Assembly (NCBI RefSeq): GCF_023159225.1
Contig: NC_063167.1
Location: 76,057,298-76,121,297, forward strand
Direction: 5' to 3'
Origin: Perognathus longimembris pacificus
Taxonomy: Eukaryota > Chordata > Mammalia > Rodentia > Heteromyidae
Length of the DNA stretch: 64,000 nt
Below, in pieces: positions 43,847 through 55,417 of this stretch. The position numbers and the translations under genes are program-made. Within the stretch, counting starts at the first letter, position 1. Each line of letters opens with the position of its first letter. The notes beneath the pieces were generated by a model, which ran no database searches, had not been told where the DNA came from, and was given only the letters and a program-made list of their open reading frames with translations.

Positions 43847-43957
43847 ATGACAAAGAAATGTTCTCAGCTTTTAACCCTAGAGAAACAGCTAGAAGAAAAA
43901 ATAGTTGCATATTCTTCTATTGCAGCAAAAAATGCAGAACTTGAACAGGAACTTATG
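43847..43957 (+). CDS. CCDC18: CCDC18 exon 13
   Basis: 37 codons (574-610): [19 protein letters not shown] and [12 protein letters not shown], coiled coil. Both ends fall between codons; acceptor 'tgttttcag', donor 'ATG|gtaaat'. Confidence 0.93.
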
Positions 43958-44394
43958 GTAAATTTTACTTTTGTTTTTATTTTTTTGCGGACAGTGTTTC
44001 ACTGTGTATCCCAGGCTAATCTTACATAGAACCTTCTTCCCATATATTAGGTACTTAATTTGTGGTAGTGTGTTAGTTATCATAGCATCATTGTAAAACA
44101 TAACTAAAGAAGTATAGTATGAACTACAAATTCTATAAAGCTCTTTAACCAGTTGTTTCTATGTTTCTAAGATAATAGGCTAACAGGACAATGTGTTTTC
44201 CAAGTTTGGTCATTTTTGTACTAATAGAAACAAGGGAATGCCAGTTTTTTTGACATGTTCTTGAATTTTTTTTAATAGTGTAAACTCATTTTGCAATATT
44301 AACTACTGTGGTTTCTCAAGGATAAAGTATGGTAGAATTATTGCTTGACTTAATATATTTTCATATAAAACTGGCTTTCAATTTCTTTCTTTCT
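43958..44394. other. Intron 13, unique part
   Basis: No feature recognised. Confidence 0.4.
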
Positions 44395-44395
44395 T

Positions 44396-44601
44396 TTTTT
44401 TTTTTTTTTTTGGCCAGTAGTGGTGCTTGAACTCAGGGCCTGGGCATTGCTCTTGAGCTTCTTTTTGCTCAAGGCTAGCACTCAACTACTTGCGCCACAG
44501 TGCCACTTCTGGCTTTTCTGTATATGTGGTACCTTGGAATTGAACCCAGGGCATCTTGCATGCTAGGCAAGCATTCTACCACTAGGCCAAGCTCCTAGCC
44601 C
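44396..44601 (-). repeat. IDL-Geo-type SINE close to exon 14
   Basis: Reverse copy ending 37 bp before the exon 14 start. Confidence 0.88.
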
Positions 44602-44638
44602 TTCAGTTATATTCTTTTACCATGTTTTATATTTCTAG

Positions 44639-44770
44639 GAAAAGAATGATAAGATTAGAAGTCTGGAAACTAATATTAATACAGAGCATGAAAAAATTTG
44701 TTTAGCCTTTGAAAAAGCAAAGAAAATTCATCTTGAACAGCATAAAGAAATGGAAAAACAGATTGAAAAA
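44639..44770 (+). CDS. CCDC18: CCDC18 exon 14
   Basis: 44 codons (611-654): [40 protein letters not shown], highly charged coiled coil. Acceptor 'tatttctag', donor 'AAA|gtaagt'. Confidence 0.94.
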
Positions 44771-44880
44771 GTAAGTGATTTGTATTTAATAATGATGCAA
44801 AGAACTTCAAACATTACTAGCCCAGTTTTTTACTTTTGTATATGAGACACAGAAAAGTTAATGTCAAGAACTGCAGTTTG

Positions 44881-45492
44881 GGCTGGGAATGTAACTTAGT
44901 GGTAGAGTACTTCCCTAATATGCATGAAGCCCTGGGTTTGTTTCCTCGGTACCACATAAACAGAAAAAGCTGGAAGTGGTGCTGTGGCTTAACTGTTGGA
45001 GTGCTAGCCTGGAGCAAACAGAAGCTCACAAACAGTTCCAAGGCCCTATGTTCAAATCCCAGGACTGGAAAAAAAAAAAGAACTATAATTAGAATTACAT
45101 TGTTAATTTGTCTTTTGCCAGTTCAGGGGCTTGGACTCGGCCTAGGCACTGTCCCTGAACTTCTTTTGCTCAAGGCTAGAGCTCTACCACTTGACCTGCA
45201 GCCCCACTTTGGCTTTTTCTATGGTACTGATGAGACTTGAACCCAGTGCTTCATGCATGTTAGGTAAGCACTCTACCACTAAGCATTCTCTTCCAGAGGC
45301 TGGGAATATGGCCTAGTGGTAGAATGCTTACCTTGTATACCTGAAGCCCTGGGTTCGATTCCTTAGCACCACATATATAGAAAAAGTCAGAAGTGGTGCT
45401 GTGGCTCAAACCTTGAGCAAAATAAAGAAGCCAGGGACAGTGCTCAGGTCCTGAGTTCAAGGCCCAGGACTGGCCCCCCCCCAAAAAAAAAG
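44881..45492. repeat. Three IDL-Geo-type SINEs
   Basis: Plus copy 44,881-45,078, minus copy 45,112-45,285, plus copy 45,297-45,484. The third is flanked by TSD 'agcattctctt' and sits in the ID end of the second. Confidence 0.84.
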
Positions 45493-45770
45493 CATTCTCT
45501 TACAATAAGAACTCTCAGTCAACTAGGAATGGAAGAGAATTTCCCTAATCTGATTATTTATATTATATTATGATTTATAGAAACAGTCAAGAGATAACAT
45601 ACTTAGTGGTAAAAGACTGAATCGGGTTCCCCTATGATTGATTAGAAGGCAAAAATATCTGCTGTTATTATTTCTGTTCTACATCATAATAGAAAGCTAA
45701 TGCAATGAGCAACAAAAATGAAATGAAAGGCATTTGGACTAAAATTAAGCAATCCCTAAAAAAAATTTTT

Positions 45771-45972
45771 TTTTTTTTGGCCAGTCCTGGGCCTTGGACT
45801 CAGGGCCTGAGCACCATCCCTGGCTTCTTTTTGCTCAAGGCTAGCACTCTGCCACCTGAGCCACAGTGGCCCTTCTGGCCGTTTTCCATATATGTGGTGC
45901 TGGGGAATCGAACCCAGAGCTTCATGTGTAGGAGGCAAGCACTCTTGCCACTAGGCCATATTCCCAGCCCCC
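45771..45972 (-). repeat. IDL-Geo-type SINE
   Basis: TSD-like 'cctaaaaaaaattttt' on both sides; the ID half has 'cttcatgtgtaggagg'. Confidence 0.9.
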
Positions 45973-46076
45973 TAAAAAAATTTTTAAAAAGCTATCTCTA
46001 TCTTAACAGCTTAGGCAAAAGAGTAAACAAACTAGATTTTTTTTCCTTTTCTTTTCTATTCTTTCTTCTTCTTTTT

Positions 46077-46282
46077 TTTTTTTTTTTTGGCCAGTCCTGG
46101 GCCTTGGACTCAGGGCCTGAGCACTGCCCCTGGCTTCTTTTTGCTCAAGGCTAGCACTCTGCCACTTGAGCCACAGTGCCACTTCTGGCCGTTTTCTGTG
46201 TATGTGGTGCTGGGGAATCGAACCCAGGGCCTTATGTATACAAGGCAAGCACTCTTGCCACTAGGCCATATCCCCAGCCCCC
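46077..46282 (-). repeat. IDL-Geo-type SINE with TSD
   Basis: 'caaactagatttttttt' on both sides. Confidence 0.92.
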
Positions 46283-46451
46283 AAACTAGATTTTTTTTAA
46301 GTAAATGAACTATATCTATTCATGTCATCATGAATATAAATATTTAAAATAGTATTGTCTTAAGAGATGTAAATGTTCAAGACAAAAATACATGTCTTAT
46401 TGTCTGTGAATATATGTATCTAATAAAAAAAAACCACAGAAATATATGTAA

Positions 46452-46680
46452 GAACTGGACACCAGTGGCTCACGCTTATAATCCTAGCTACTCAAGAAGC
46501 TGAGGCTGAGGATCACGGTTCGAAGCCAACTTGGGCAGGAAAGTCTGTGAGATTCATCTCTAGTTAATCACCAAAACACTGGAAGTGGCACTGTGGCTTG
46601 AAGTGATAGAGTGCTAACCTTGAGTGAAAAAGCTCTGAGACAGTACCCAGGCCCTGAGTTCAAGCTCCATGACTTCCAAA
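46452..46680 (+). repeat. B1-like/Geo chimeric SINE
   Basis: 'caccagtggctcacgcttat' to 'gagttcaagctccatgac', then an A tail. Confidence 0.85.
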
Positions 46681-46777
46681 AAGACAAAAAAAAAAAGGAT
46701 GAAACATGCCAGAAGTTAGTTATACCAACTAATTTTAGCAAAGATAAAAGAGGAAAGGGAAAATAGATGTGTACTTG

Positions 46778-46910
46778 CTTTCTTTCTTCTCTTTTTTTCT
46801 TTCTCTCTTTCTCTCTTCCTCTTTGTCTCTTTCTCTTTCTCCCTCCCTCCTTTCCTCCTTCTTTCCCTCCTTCCCTCCCTCCCTCCTTCCCTTCCTTCCT
46901 TCTTTCATAC
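46778..46910 (+). repeat. Pyrimidine-rich CTTT/CCCT tract
   Basis: About 130 bp with almost no purine on the plus strand; imperfect units. Confidence 0.85.
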
Positions 46911-47205
46911 TTACTGGCCTTATGTTTTTGATCTTTGGTCACTTAAGCTACACTTCCAGCCCTTTTTGTGTTTAGGCTACTCTTTTAGGCAGGATCTAAT
47001 GGTTTTGCCAGGTGCTGGACTAGACCTTAATCTACCTACCTATAGCCTCCCTCATAGCTTGTTCCATCACACCTGACTTACTGGTGTGAGATGAGGTGAG
47101 GTCTTGCTGACCTGTCCAAGTTGGCTTCAAACCACAATCCTCCTCATTTCTTCTTCCCAAGTAGCTAGAATTACAGGCCTGAGTTACCATGCCTAGCCTG
47201 TAAGA
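46911..47205 (-). repeat. Old B1-like remnant
   Basis: 'gtagctagaattacaggcct' at about 47,161 is a reverse B1-like start; the left part is too diverged to assign. Confidence 0.5.
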
Positions 47206-47331
47206 ATTGTAAAATGCAAAAATTTGTGTGGTTTCAATGTTAATTTCACTTGGGGGTATTCTTTTCATTATATTTTAGGTATTTCAAACAAAATTTAAAT
47301 GTAATATAAAAATACTGGTTTTCTTATTTAG

Positions 47332-47466
47332 CTTGAAGCTCAATTAGAGAAAAAAGACCAACAATTCAAAGAACAAGAAAAGACTATGTCCATGTTGCAA
47401 CAAGATATAATACGTAAACAACATCATCTTGAATCACTTGATAGACTCCTGACTGAAAGCAAAGGG
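47332..47466 (+). CDS. CCDC18: CCDC18 exon 15
   Basis: 45 codons (655-699): [33 protein letters not shown] and LLTESKG. Acceptor 'ttatttag', donor 'GGG|gtaaag'. Coiled coil. Confidence 0.93.
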
Positions 47467-47627
47467 GTAAAGTCATCTTTATAAAACTCTTATTTAATAG
47501 CTGATTAATGTATTAAGTTTATGTTTCTATAACTTACCTTGAATAGATGATTTGTGCTATTTCCTGTTACTAGTTCAAAAATGTTTACTCATGTCCTTAT
47601 TTTTCCTTTCAATTTGTGTGATTTCAG

Positions 47628-47705
47628 GAAATGGAAAAGGAAAATATTAAGAAAGATGAAGCTTTGAAAGCATTACAGAGCCAAGTATCTGAAGAAACAA
47701 TCAAG
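47628..47705 (+). CDS. CCDC18: CCDC18 exon 16 (GC donor)
   Basis: Smallest exon: 26 codons (700-725), EMEKENIKKDEALKALQSQV then SEETIK. Acceptor 'gatttcag'. The donor is 'AAG|gcaagc', with GC where GT is expected; exon 17 continues in frame with VRQLDSALE as in human. No GT donor lies nearby. A reverse Geo fragment starts about 6-10 bp after the exon. Confidence 0.9.
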
Positions 47706-47710
47706 GCAAG

Positions 47711-47803
47711 CATCTTGGGGCTTGAACTCAGGGCCTGGGTGCTGACCCTGAGCTTTTTCGCTTAAGGCTAATGCTCTACCACTTTGAGCCACAACACTAC
47801 TTC
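47711..47803 (-). repeat. Geo-module fragment abutting the exon 16 donor
   Basis: 'cttggggcttgaactcaggg' to 'taccactttgagccacaac': the Geo half only, reversed, beginning within about 10 bp of the exon end. Confidence 0.75.
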
Positions 47804-48084
47804 CTTTTTCTTGTACTAATCTACAGTTCAGTATAATTTATGTTTTCAAGTGCCCCAATCTAGACCAACTGCCTGCCTCCTTTTTTCCATGACATTGAAT
47901 CTTTTGAAAAGTCTGGAAAGACAAGAACACAACATGGGTTATACTGACTGTGTTCCTCCAGGATGATGCTTCACATCAGGAGGTACATATTCTCAAACCC
48001 CCCATTGACAGTCTCATAATCTTCACATGTTTTAAGATTGTAGTGCTGTCAGATGGCACTAAGTTTTTTGTTTTTTCTTGGTTT

Positions 48085-48300
48085 TTTTTTTTTTTTTTTT
48101 TTTTTTTGGCCAGTCCTGGGCCTTGGACTCAGGGCCTGAGCACTGTCCCTGGCTTCTTCCCGCTCAAGGCTAGCACTCTGCCACTTGAGCCACAGCGCCG
48201 CTTCTGGCCATTTTCTGTATATGTGGTGCTGGGGAATCGAACCTAGGGCCTCATGTATCCGAGGCAGGCACTCTTGCCACTAGGCTATATCCCCAGCCCC
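48085..48300 (-). repeat. IDL-Geo-type SINE, GC-rich variant
   Basis: T24 run then a full-length reverse copy; TSD 'ttttcttggtttt' on both sides. Confidence 0.93.
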
Positions 48301-48314
48301 TTTTCTTGGTTTTG

Positions 48315-48930
48315 TTTCTGGCAGTACTGAGATTTGAACTCGGCGCCTTGTACCTGCAATTATTCTAACACTTGAGGCATGTCTCTGCTTCTTTTTGTTT
48401 TAGTATATTTTTCATATATCTTCTCATGCTTTTGCCCTGGACCAGCCCCAGAGCACAATCGTTTTCTTTCTTCCTACCTCATAGCTGGGAATATAGGAAT
48501 GTACCAACACATTGGACCCCAATGTTTATCCTTTCTTCCTTCTTCCCCTTCTCTTTCCTTTCCTCCCTTTCTTTCTTTTTTTGTTGCCGGTCCTGGGACT
48601 TGAACTCAGGGTCTGGGCTCTGTCCCTGTGCTCAAGGCTAGCACTTTACTACTTGAGCCACAGCACCACTTTTTCTGCTTATGTGGTAATGAGGAATTGA
48701 ACCCAGTGCTTTGTGATGCTAGGCAAGCACTCTACTACTATGCCACATTCACAGCCTCCCTTCCTCCTTACTTCTCCTTCCTCCCTTCCTCCAGCCTTCC
48801 CTACCTCCAGTTTACTTCCTTCTCATCCTCCCTTTGTGCTTTTTTTTGTTTTGCAGTACTAGGGGATAAACTTGGGGCCTTATGCATACCAGGCAAGTGT
48901 TCTACCACTGAACCATGCCAGTCCTCAAAT
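48315..48930 (-). repeat. ID-like and SINE remnants with pyrimidine tracts
   Basis: ID-like minus pieces at 48,318-48,390 and 48,852-48,925, an IDL-Geo copy at 48,579-48,760, and CT-rich stretches at 48,528-48,575 and 48,757-48,835. Confidence 0.68.
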
Positions 48931-49180
48931 CTCTACATCAAGGCACATTTTTCCCTTGAATGAACAAACTGTAGAGTGATTTGTTGATGCCATGTGGTAG
49001 CCCTGTTTCTCAGTAATCTTATAATCAACATTAAGTAGTGAACCTTGTCCAAGTAAATTATTGCACTGATAATTATCAGGTTGTAAAATACAAGTACTAG
49101 TGCCATTTTTCTTGCTCAAGAAAGAAAACTTAGATATATTTTTATTTTTCATAAAACATATCAATTTAAAAATTATCAGA
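48931..49180. other. Intron 16, unique part
   Basis: No feature recognised. Confidence 0.4.
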
Positions 49181-49544
49181 CTGAGGATGTGACTCAAATG
49201 GTAATGCTTTTATCTAGGAAGCCCAATGCCCTGAGTTCAACTCCTAGTACCAATAAATAATAATAATTACAGGCTACAGATCATAGGAAAGACAATCATT
49301 GAAAATTACAGGCTTTTTTTTTTTTTTTTTTTGTCCATCATGGGGCTTGAACTCTGGGCCTGGGCCCTATCTCTGAGCTGTTCAGCTCAAGGTTAGTGCT
49401 GTGCAATTTGAGCCACTTCCAGTTTTCTGATGGTTAATTGGAAATAAGAGTCTCACTGACCTGCGCTGGCTTGGAAACATGATCCTCAGATCTCAGCCTC
49501 CTGAGTAGCTAGGATTACAGGCATGAGCCACCACACATGGCTTG
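49181..49544. repeat. ID-like monomer (+) and B1-like/Geo SINE (-)
   Basis: Degenerate ID-like unit at 49,181-49,260 with an (AAT)n tail; reverse chimera at 49,316-49,544, which follows a T19 run. Confidence 0.75.
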
Positions 49545-49921
49545 AAAATTAGACTGTTTAGTCTACAGACTATTGTGGTAATATAGACAGTCAAGTGAGG
49601 CGTTCTTCAGTAACTGTGGCTTCAAGATTCCCTTTTCGAAATAGTTCTAAGAATGTTCTTCTCCACTTGTTCAACTCCTGTTTCCTTCAGGACTCCATAG
49701 AATGGTTCTATTTGGTTCTCCAATTTGTAATAATGAATTTGTTTTCTCAGTACATCTCTTCTGTAATAGCATTTTATATTCTCAGTAGGATTGAATACTT
49801 TCTGTTTGAAGCAGTAAGGTAATATTAGAAGCATCCTAAAAAATTATGAAGCATGTAATTAGAATTTGCTAATATCAGTTGATTTTACTTTTTTGGTTAT
49901 TTTTGCTTTTTACCTGCTTAG
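49545..49921. other. Intron 16, part before exon 17
   Basis: Unique AT-rich sequence. Confidence 0.4.
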
Positions 49922-50038
49922 GTCAGACAATTAGATTCAGCACTGGAAATTTGTAAGGAAGAACTTGCTTTGCATTTAAATCAGTTGGAAGGAAATAAAG
50001 AAAAGTTTGAAAAACAATTGAAGAAGAAATCTGAAGAG
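49922..50038 (+). CDS. CCDC18: CCDC18 exon 17
   Basis: 39 codons (726-764): [19 protein letters not shown] and [14 protein letters not shown], coiled coil. Acceptor 'ctgcttag', donor 'GAG|gtaaat'. Confidence 0.94.
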
Positions 50039-50220
50039 GTAAATTAACAGTTCCCTTATATAGAGAAAAATTTTCAAGTGATTTGTTTTTTAATAATATT
50101 TTCAATATACTATAAAAGTATATTTTATATATTAATATTAAATGCAAATTAATTTCATATTAAAGAAAAGGTCATTTTAATATCACATAAGATATGATAC
50201 TTTACATTTCTTTCTTTTTC

Positions 50221-50635
50221 TTTTTTTTTTTGGCCAGTCCTGGGGCTTGGACTCAGGGCCTGAGCACTGTCCCTGGCTTCTTCTTGCTCAAGGCTAGCAC
50301 TCTGCCACTTGAGCCACAGCGCCACTTCTGGCCATTTTCTGTATATGTGGTGCTGGGGAATCAAACCTAGGGCCTCATGTATACAAGGCAAGCACTCTTG
50401 CCACTAGGCCATATCCCCAGCCCCTTCTTTCTTTTTCTTTTTGCCAGTCCTGGGGCTTGAATTCAGGGCCTGGGCACTGTCCCTGAGCTTCTTTTACTCA
50501 AGGCTAGCACTCTACCACTTGAGCCACAGCACCACTTCTGGCTTTTTCTGTTTATGTGGTACTGACAAATTGAACCCAGGGCTTCAAGCATACTAGGCAA
50601 GCACTGTACCACTAAGCCATATTCCCAGTCACAAC
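50221..50635 (-). repeat. Two IDL-Geo-type SINEs in tandem
   Basis: Copies at 50,221-50,424 and 50,436-50,631. 'ctttacatttct' flanks the pair on the outer sides, and 'ttctttctttttcttttt' is repeated before each copy. Confidence 0.88.
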
Positions 50636-50817
50636 ACTTTACATTTCTGACTTATTTATTTTTAGGGAATGAATTACCAATATCATAGAATAGTTCTAAT
50701 ATGAAAAGAGTAACATTTAGAACTTTCTTTTAAATTTAGAAGTATAAGAATGTTCAACCTTTTTCCATATTGCTTTTGTTTTTTTTCTATTAATTTTAAG
50801 AATTAAGAATCAGATTT

Positions 50818-50890
50818 AGCTAGTTGCAGGTGGCTCACACCTGTAATCCTGGCTCTTCCGGAGGCTGAGATCTGAGGATCAGCCGAATGT
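50818..50890 (+). repeat. B1-like SINE, 3'-truncated
   Basis: 'gtggctcacacctgtaatcc' to 'gagatctgaggatcag', then unrelated sequence; only about 70 bp of the B1-like half. Confidence 0.7.
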
Positions 50891-51235
50891 ATCAATAATC
50901 AAAAGGTCAAGGGCTACTAAGAAATACTGTGTCCTACAATATATACAAAGCGGGGAGGAGGGTAGGCTTATAAGCAAATCATGTAATTATATAACAGGCT
51001 GAAAAGAGCAAAAAACATAGAAATGACTGTGCATGTTATTTCAGTTGGTTGAAAGCAAGGAAAGGGGAAAAAGGAGGGAGAAATCTTCAGATTTTATATG
51101 TTCATGTATTCTCTCTACCTCTAACCATGAAGGTTGTTGTATGTCTAACATACGTCCATTTATTTCTCTATTTCAGTACATATAAACCATGTGTACTTTG
51201 ACTTTTTAAAATACAAGTATCTTTTTCTTTTGTTG
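50891..51235. other. Intron 17, unique part
   Basis: No feature recognised. Confidence 0.4.
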
Positions 51236-52085
51236 GTTGTAGGGCTTGAATTCAGGCCTGGGCGCTCTCCCTGAGCTCTTTTGCTCAAGGCTATTGCTCT
51301 ACCATTTTGAACCACAGCCCCACTTTCAGTTTTTTGGTAGCTAATTGGAGATAAGAGTCTCACAGACTTTCTTGCCCTGTCTGACTTTGAACCACAATCC
51401 TCAAATCTTAGCTTCCTAGCTTCCTGAGTACTTCAGATTATAGGCCTGAGCTAGCACCTGGTATACAAGTATCATTTTATTTAGCACACAAGTGTGTGTG
51501 TGTGTGTGTGTGTGTGTATTTGTGTGTCTGTGTGTATGTTGGTCTTAGGGCTTGAATTCAGGGCCCGGGTGATATTCCTGAGCTTTTTTGCTTGGAGTTA
51601 GTGCTGTACCACTTGAGCCACAACTCCACTTACAATTTTTGGTAATTAATTGGAGATAGTCTTGTGGACTTTTTTTGTCCAAGCTGGCTTTGAACCTTAT
51701 TCTTAGACCTTGGCCTCCTGAGTAGTTAAGATTACAGACATGAGCCACTAGTGCCTGAAATAGTATAAAAGCTGGTTGCCGGTGGCTAACACCTGTAATC
51801 CTAGCTACTCAGGAGGCTGAGATCTGTGGATCGTGGTGGTTCAAAGCCAGCCCAGGCAGGAAAGTCTGTGAAACTCTTATTAACCAATTAACCACCAGAA
51901 AACTGGAAGTGGTGCTGTGGCTTAAGTGGTAGAGGGTTATCCTTGAGCAAAAGAAACTCAGGGACAGCACTTAAGCATATCAACTGCAGGTCCAGGGGAA
52001 AAAATGTATCACAGACTTTTTGGTTCAGTCTGGCTTTACACCACAATTCTCAGATCTCAACCTCCTGAGTAGCTAGGATAAGAAT
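51236..52085. repeat. B1-like/Geo SINE cluster with (TG)n
   Basis: Minus copy 51,236-51,462; (TG)n at about 51,489-51,538; minus copy 51,541-51,760; plus copy 51,771-52,000; minus B1-like scrap 52,015-52,085. Confidence 0.78.
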
Positions 52086-52152
52086 ACTTCTCCTCATCTG
52101 AAAAATGAGCCTTACTTTTTCATAAATACAGTTGTCAAACAAGTTGAGATTA

Positions 52153-52370
52153 GGGCTGGGGATATGGCCTAGTGGCAAGAGTGCCTGCCTCGTATGCACG
52201 AAGCCCTAGGTTCGATTCCCCAGCACCACATATATACAAAATGGCCACACATGGCGCTGTGGCTCAAGTGGCAGAGTCCTAGCCTTGAGCAAAAAGAAGC
52301 CAGGGACAGTACTCAGGCCCTGAGTTCAAGCCCTAGGACTGGCAAAAAACAAATAAAAATAAAAAAGATA
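52153..52370 (+). repeat. IDL-Geo-type SINE with perfect TSD
   Basis: TSD 'aacaagttgagatta' at 52,138-52,152 and 52,371-52,385; ends about 100 bp before exon 18. Confidence 0.94.
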
Positions 52371-52473
52371 AACAAGTTGAGATTATCTCCATATAATTAC
52401 CCAGAAGACAGCATTTACATTTTACTGTTTCTTATTTGAAATATGTCATTATAATGTTATGTTTATTTGTTAG

Positions 52474-52641
52474 GTATATTGTTTGCAGAAAGAACTAAAG
52501 ATAAGGAATCACAGTCTTCAGGAGACTACTGAGCAAAATGTCATTCTACAACATACTCTTCAGCAACAGCAGCAAATGTTACAGCAGGAGACAATTAGAA
52601 ATGGAGAGTTAGAAGACATTCAGACTAAACTTGAAAAGCAG
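52474..52641 (+). CDS. CCDC18: CCDC18 exon 18
   Basis: 56 codons (765-820): [20 protein letters not shown], the glutamine run [11 protein letters not shown] encoded by mixed CAG/CAA codons, then [14 protein letters not shown]. Acceptor 'atttgttag', donor 'CAG|gtaggg'. Confidence 0.94.
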
Positions 52642-52771
52642 GTAGGGATAATTGGCTAAAAGTTTTATTTGTGTGAAATAGAAAATTTTAATGTAATTAG
52701 ATTTTGTAGTTGTATAAATAGCTGATTATAAATTTCAGGTTGTTCTAGAGTAATATTGTAAATATAGATAA

Positions 52772-53220
52772 AGTCATGAACCAGGCACTGGTGGCCCACT
52801 CCTGTAATCGTAGCTACTCAAGAGGCTGAGCTCTGAGGATCACAGTTCAGAACCAGCCTAGGTGGGAAAGTTTGTGAGACTCTTATCTCCAATTAACTCC
52901 CGAAAACTCGAAGTGGCACTCTGGCTCAAAAAGGTGCTAACCTTGAGCAAAAATTGCTCAGGGACAGTGCCCAGGCCCTGAGAATGGGAATGTTAAACTT
53001 TGAAGTTAGGGCCTGGGAATATGGCTTAGTGGCAAGAGTGCTTGCCTCGCATACATGAAGCCCTGGGTTTGATTCCCCAGCATCACATATATAGAAAATG
53101 GCCAGAAGTGGCGCTGTGGCTCATGTGGCAGAGTTCTAGCCTTGAGCAAAAAAGAAGCCAGGGACAGTGCTCAGACCCTTGAGTCCAAGGCCCAGGACTG
53201 GCCAAAAAAAAAAAAAAAAA
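52772..53220 (+). repeat. B1-like/Geo SINE and IDL-Geo SINE
   Basis: Chimera at 52,772-52,983 truncated at 'gcccaggccctgag'; IDL-Geo dimer at 53,009-53,220 with A18 tail. Confidence 0.84.
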
Positions 53221-53450
53221 TTAGGAACAGTAAAAAGGACATCGTTTATATCATTTACTATTATTCATTATTACCATTTCTTGCTCTGGTTCTCACATGT
53301 GCAAGGGAAGTGCCTGACCACTGAGCTATATCCTCCATGTTCAATTCTTCTTACTTTAATGTTGCTTAGACTGGTCCCAAATGTCTGGACTCAACCTATT
53401 CCTCAATCTCCCTGGTATCTAGGACTATAAGTGGGCACCATTGTGTGAGG

Positions 53451-53646
53451 CTTGCTTTGATTTTTTTTTTTCTTCTTGGACTCAGGACCTGAACACTGAC
53501 CCTGGCTTCTTTTTGCTCAAGGCTAGCACTCTACCCCTTGAGCCACAGCGCCACTTTCTATATATGTGGTGCTGGGGAATCGAACCCTGGGCTTCATATT
53601 TACGAGGCAAGCACTCTTGCCACTAGGCCATATTCCCAGCTTGCTT

Positions 53647-53677
<31 letters not shown>

Positions 53678-53883
53678 GGCCAGTCCTGGGCCTTGGACTC
53701 AGGGCCTGAGCACTGTCCCTGGCTTCTTTTTGCTCAAGGCTAGCACTCTACCCCTTGAGCCACAGCGCCACTTCTGGCTGTTTTCTATATATATGGTGCT
53801 GGGGAATCGAACGCAGGGCTTCATGTACACGAGACAAGCACTCTTGCCACTAGGCCATATTCCCAGCCCTTGCTTTGATTTTT
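53451..53883 (-). repeat. Two IDL-Geo SINEs stacked at one target
   Basis: Copies at about 53,467-53,639 (internally deleted) and about 53,656-53,868 (after a T30 run). 'cttgctttgattttt' occurs before, between and after them, at 53,451, 53,640 and 53,869. Confidence 0.93.
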
Positions 53884-53984
53884 ATAAGACATCTTGAAAC
53901 TGAGCAAGAGAATGTTCTGCATATTTAAAAAATTATTTTTCTTGTGATTGAATTTAAACTATTAACCAAAAATTGATTTAAAAG

Positions 53985-54127
53985 GTATCAAAACTAGAAC
54001 AAGAGCTTCAAAAACAAAGAGAAGGTTCCTCTGAAAAGCTGAGAAAAATGGAAGAAAAATATGAAGCAGCTGCACATGAGGCAGATTTGAAAAGACAAAA
54101 AGTCATTGAGCTTACTGGTACTGCCAG
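53985..54127 (+). CDS. CCDC18: CCDC18 exon 19
   Basis: 143 nt, residues 821-867 plus two bases of Arg868: [35 protein letters not shown] and ELTGTA. The acceptor 'gatttaaaag' has a weak pyrimidine tract. Donor 'GCC AG|gtaaaa'. Confidence 0.92.
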
Positions 54128-54292
54128 GTAAAATGTGACGGCTAGTTTTGATTAGCTTCCTATTTTTATATCAGTAGTATCAAAATTAGACAATGTCTGG
54201 TGAAACATTTGCCTAAGGAATAAGTTTTTTCATAGTCTGTGATCCTATAGCATTTTCCTTTATATCTCTTTCATGCCTTTCATGGCTTTATT

Positions 54293-54812
54293 TTTTTGCC
54301 CATCCTGGGGCTTAAACTTGGGGCCTGGGTTCTGTCCCTGAGCTTCTTTTGCTCAAGGCTAGCACTCTACCTCTTGAGCCACAGCACCACTTCTGGCTTT
54401 TTCTATATATGTAGTGCTGAGGAATCGAAACCAGGGCTTCATGTATGCGAGGCAAGCACTCTGCCTCTAGGCCATATTCCCAGCCCCAGAAGTTCTGATT
54501 TTATCAGTATTTAATTGTTTAAGAAAGCAATTCAGGGCCTGAAATCAATATCTACTTTCTTTAGACTTCTACTTTGTCAAGAATTGACAGTATTAAAAAT
54601 ATACTCAGGGCTGGGAATATGACTTAGTGGAAGACTGCTTGCCTAGCATGCATGAAGCCCTGGGTTTGATTCCTCAGTACCACATAAACAGATAAAGGCA
54701 GAAGTGGCTCTGTGGCTCAAGTTGTATAGTGCTAGCCTTGAGCAAAAAAAGCTCAGGGACAATTCCCAAGCCCTAAGCACAGTTCTCACGCCCAGCAACA
54801 ACAACAAAAAAG
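54293..54812. repeat. IDL-Geo SINEs (-) and (+)
   Basis: Reverse copy 54,293-54,486 and plus copy 54,605-54,812, an inverted pair about 120 bp apart. Confidence 0.86.
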
Positions 54813-54866
54813 ATGTCCACATACTAATTACTGTCTGTTTGAAGTCCATGAAGACTATTCACATTA

Positions 54867-55128
54867 TAACTTTATGCTTGTTTATGCTAGACACCACAAG
54901 AAATGCTGGATTTTCTGGTCAAGCCTCATTTCTCCCACAAATTCCCAAAAAGTTCTCCACACATTCTCCTTTCTCCCAAGTTCTGAAGACTTTCACTGAA
55001 CCTTCTATGATTCACAATTTATCTGAGACACACTCTTTACCTTTTCTTTTGCGGTAACGGAAATCTGACACTTACCTAAGGATATTACTTCTTTCACCCC
55101 AGTCTCTGAAGTAAAAATTTTTCTCCAT
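54867..55128. repeat. Local direct duplication, copy 1
   Basis: 'agacaccacaagaaatgctg' at 54,889 starts the well-matched part; ends near 'gtctctgaagtaaaaa'. It contains a segment of about 60 bp (around 54,970-55,035) missing from copy 2. No conserved coding signal. Confidence 0.85.
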
Positions 55129-55417
55129 AGCTCTAGTACCAGAACATCAAGACCTAGAATTAGCATACTATGCTCTGAGGACCTAATATCATCAGATCAT
55201 CTCATCCCTCACTGTTGTTGGCACTTTTAGACCACTTACTGTTAATCTCTCCTGATTCTATAGCTACTCTCCCTGACATCTTGGGTTCTCATTTAAAAAG
55301 CAAAACAAAACAAAAAACTTAATGATCCTGATTTCTGCCGTACTTCAAAAGCACACTGGCATAGTTTGTCCCTGATTTTTACCATTTATATTATCTATAA
55401 TTTCTCTAAAATCTGAA

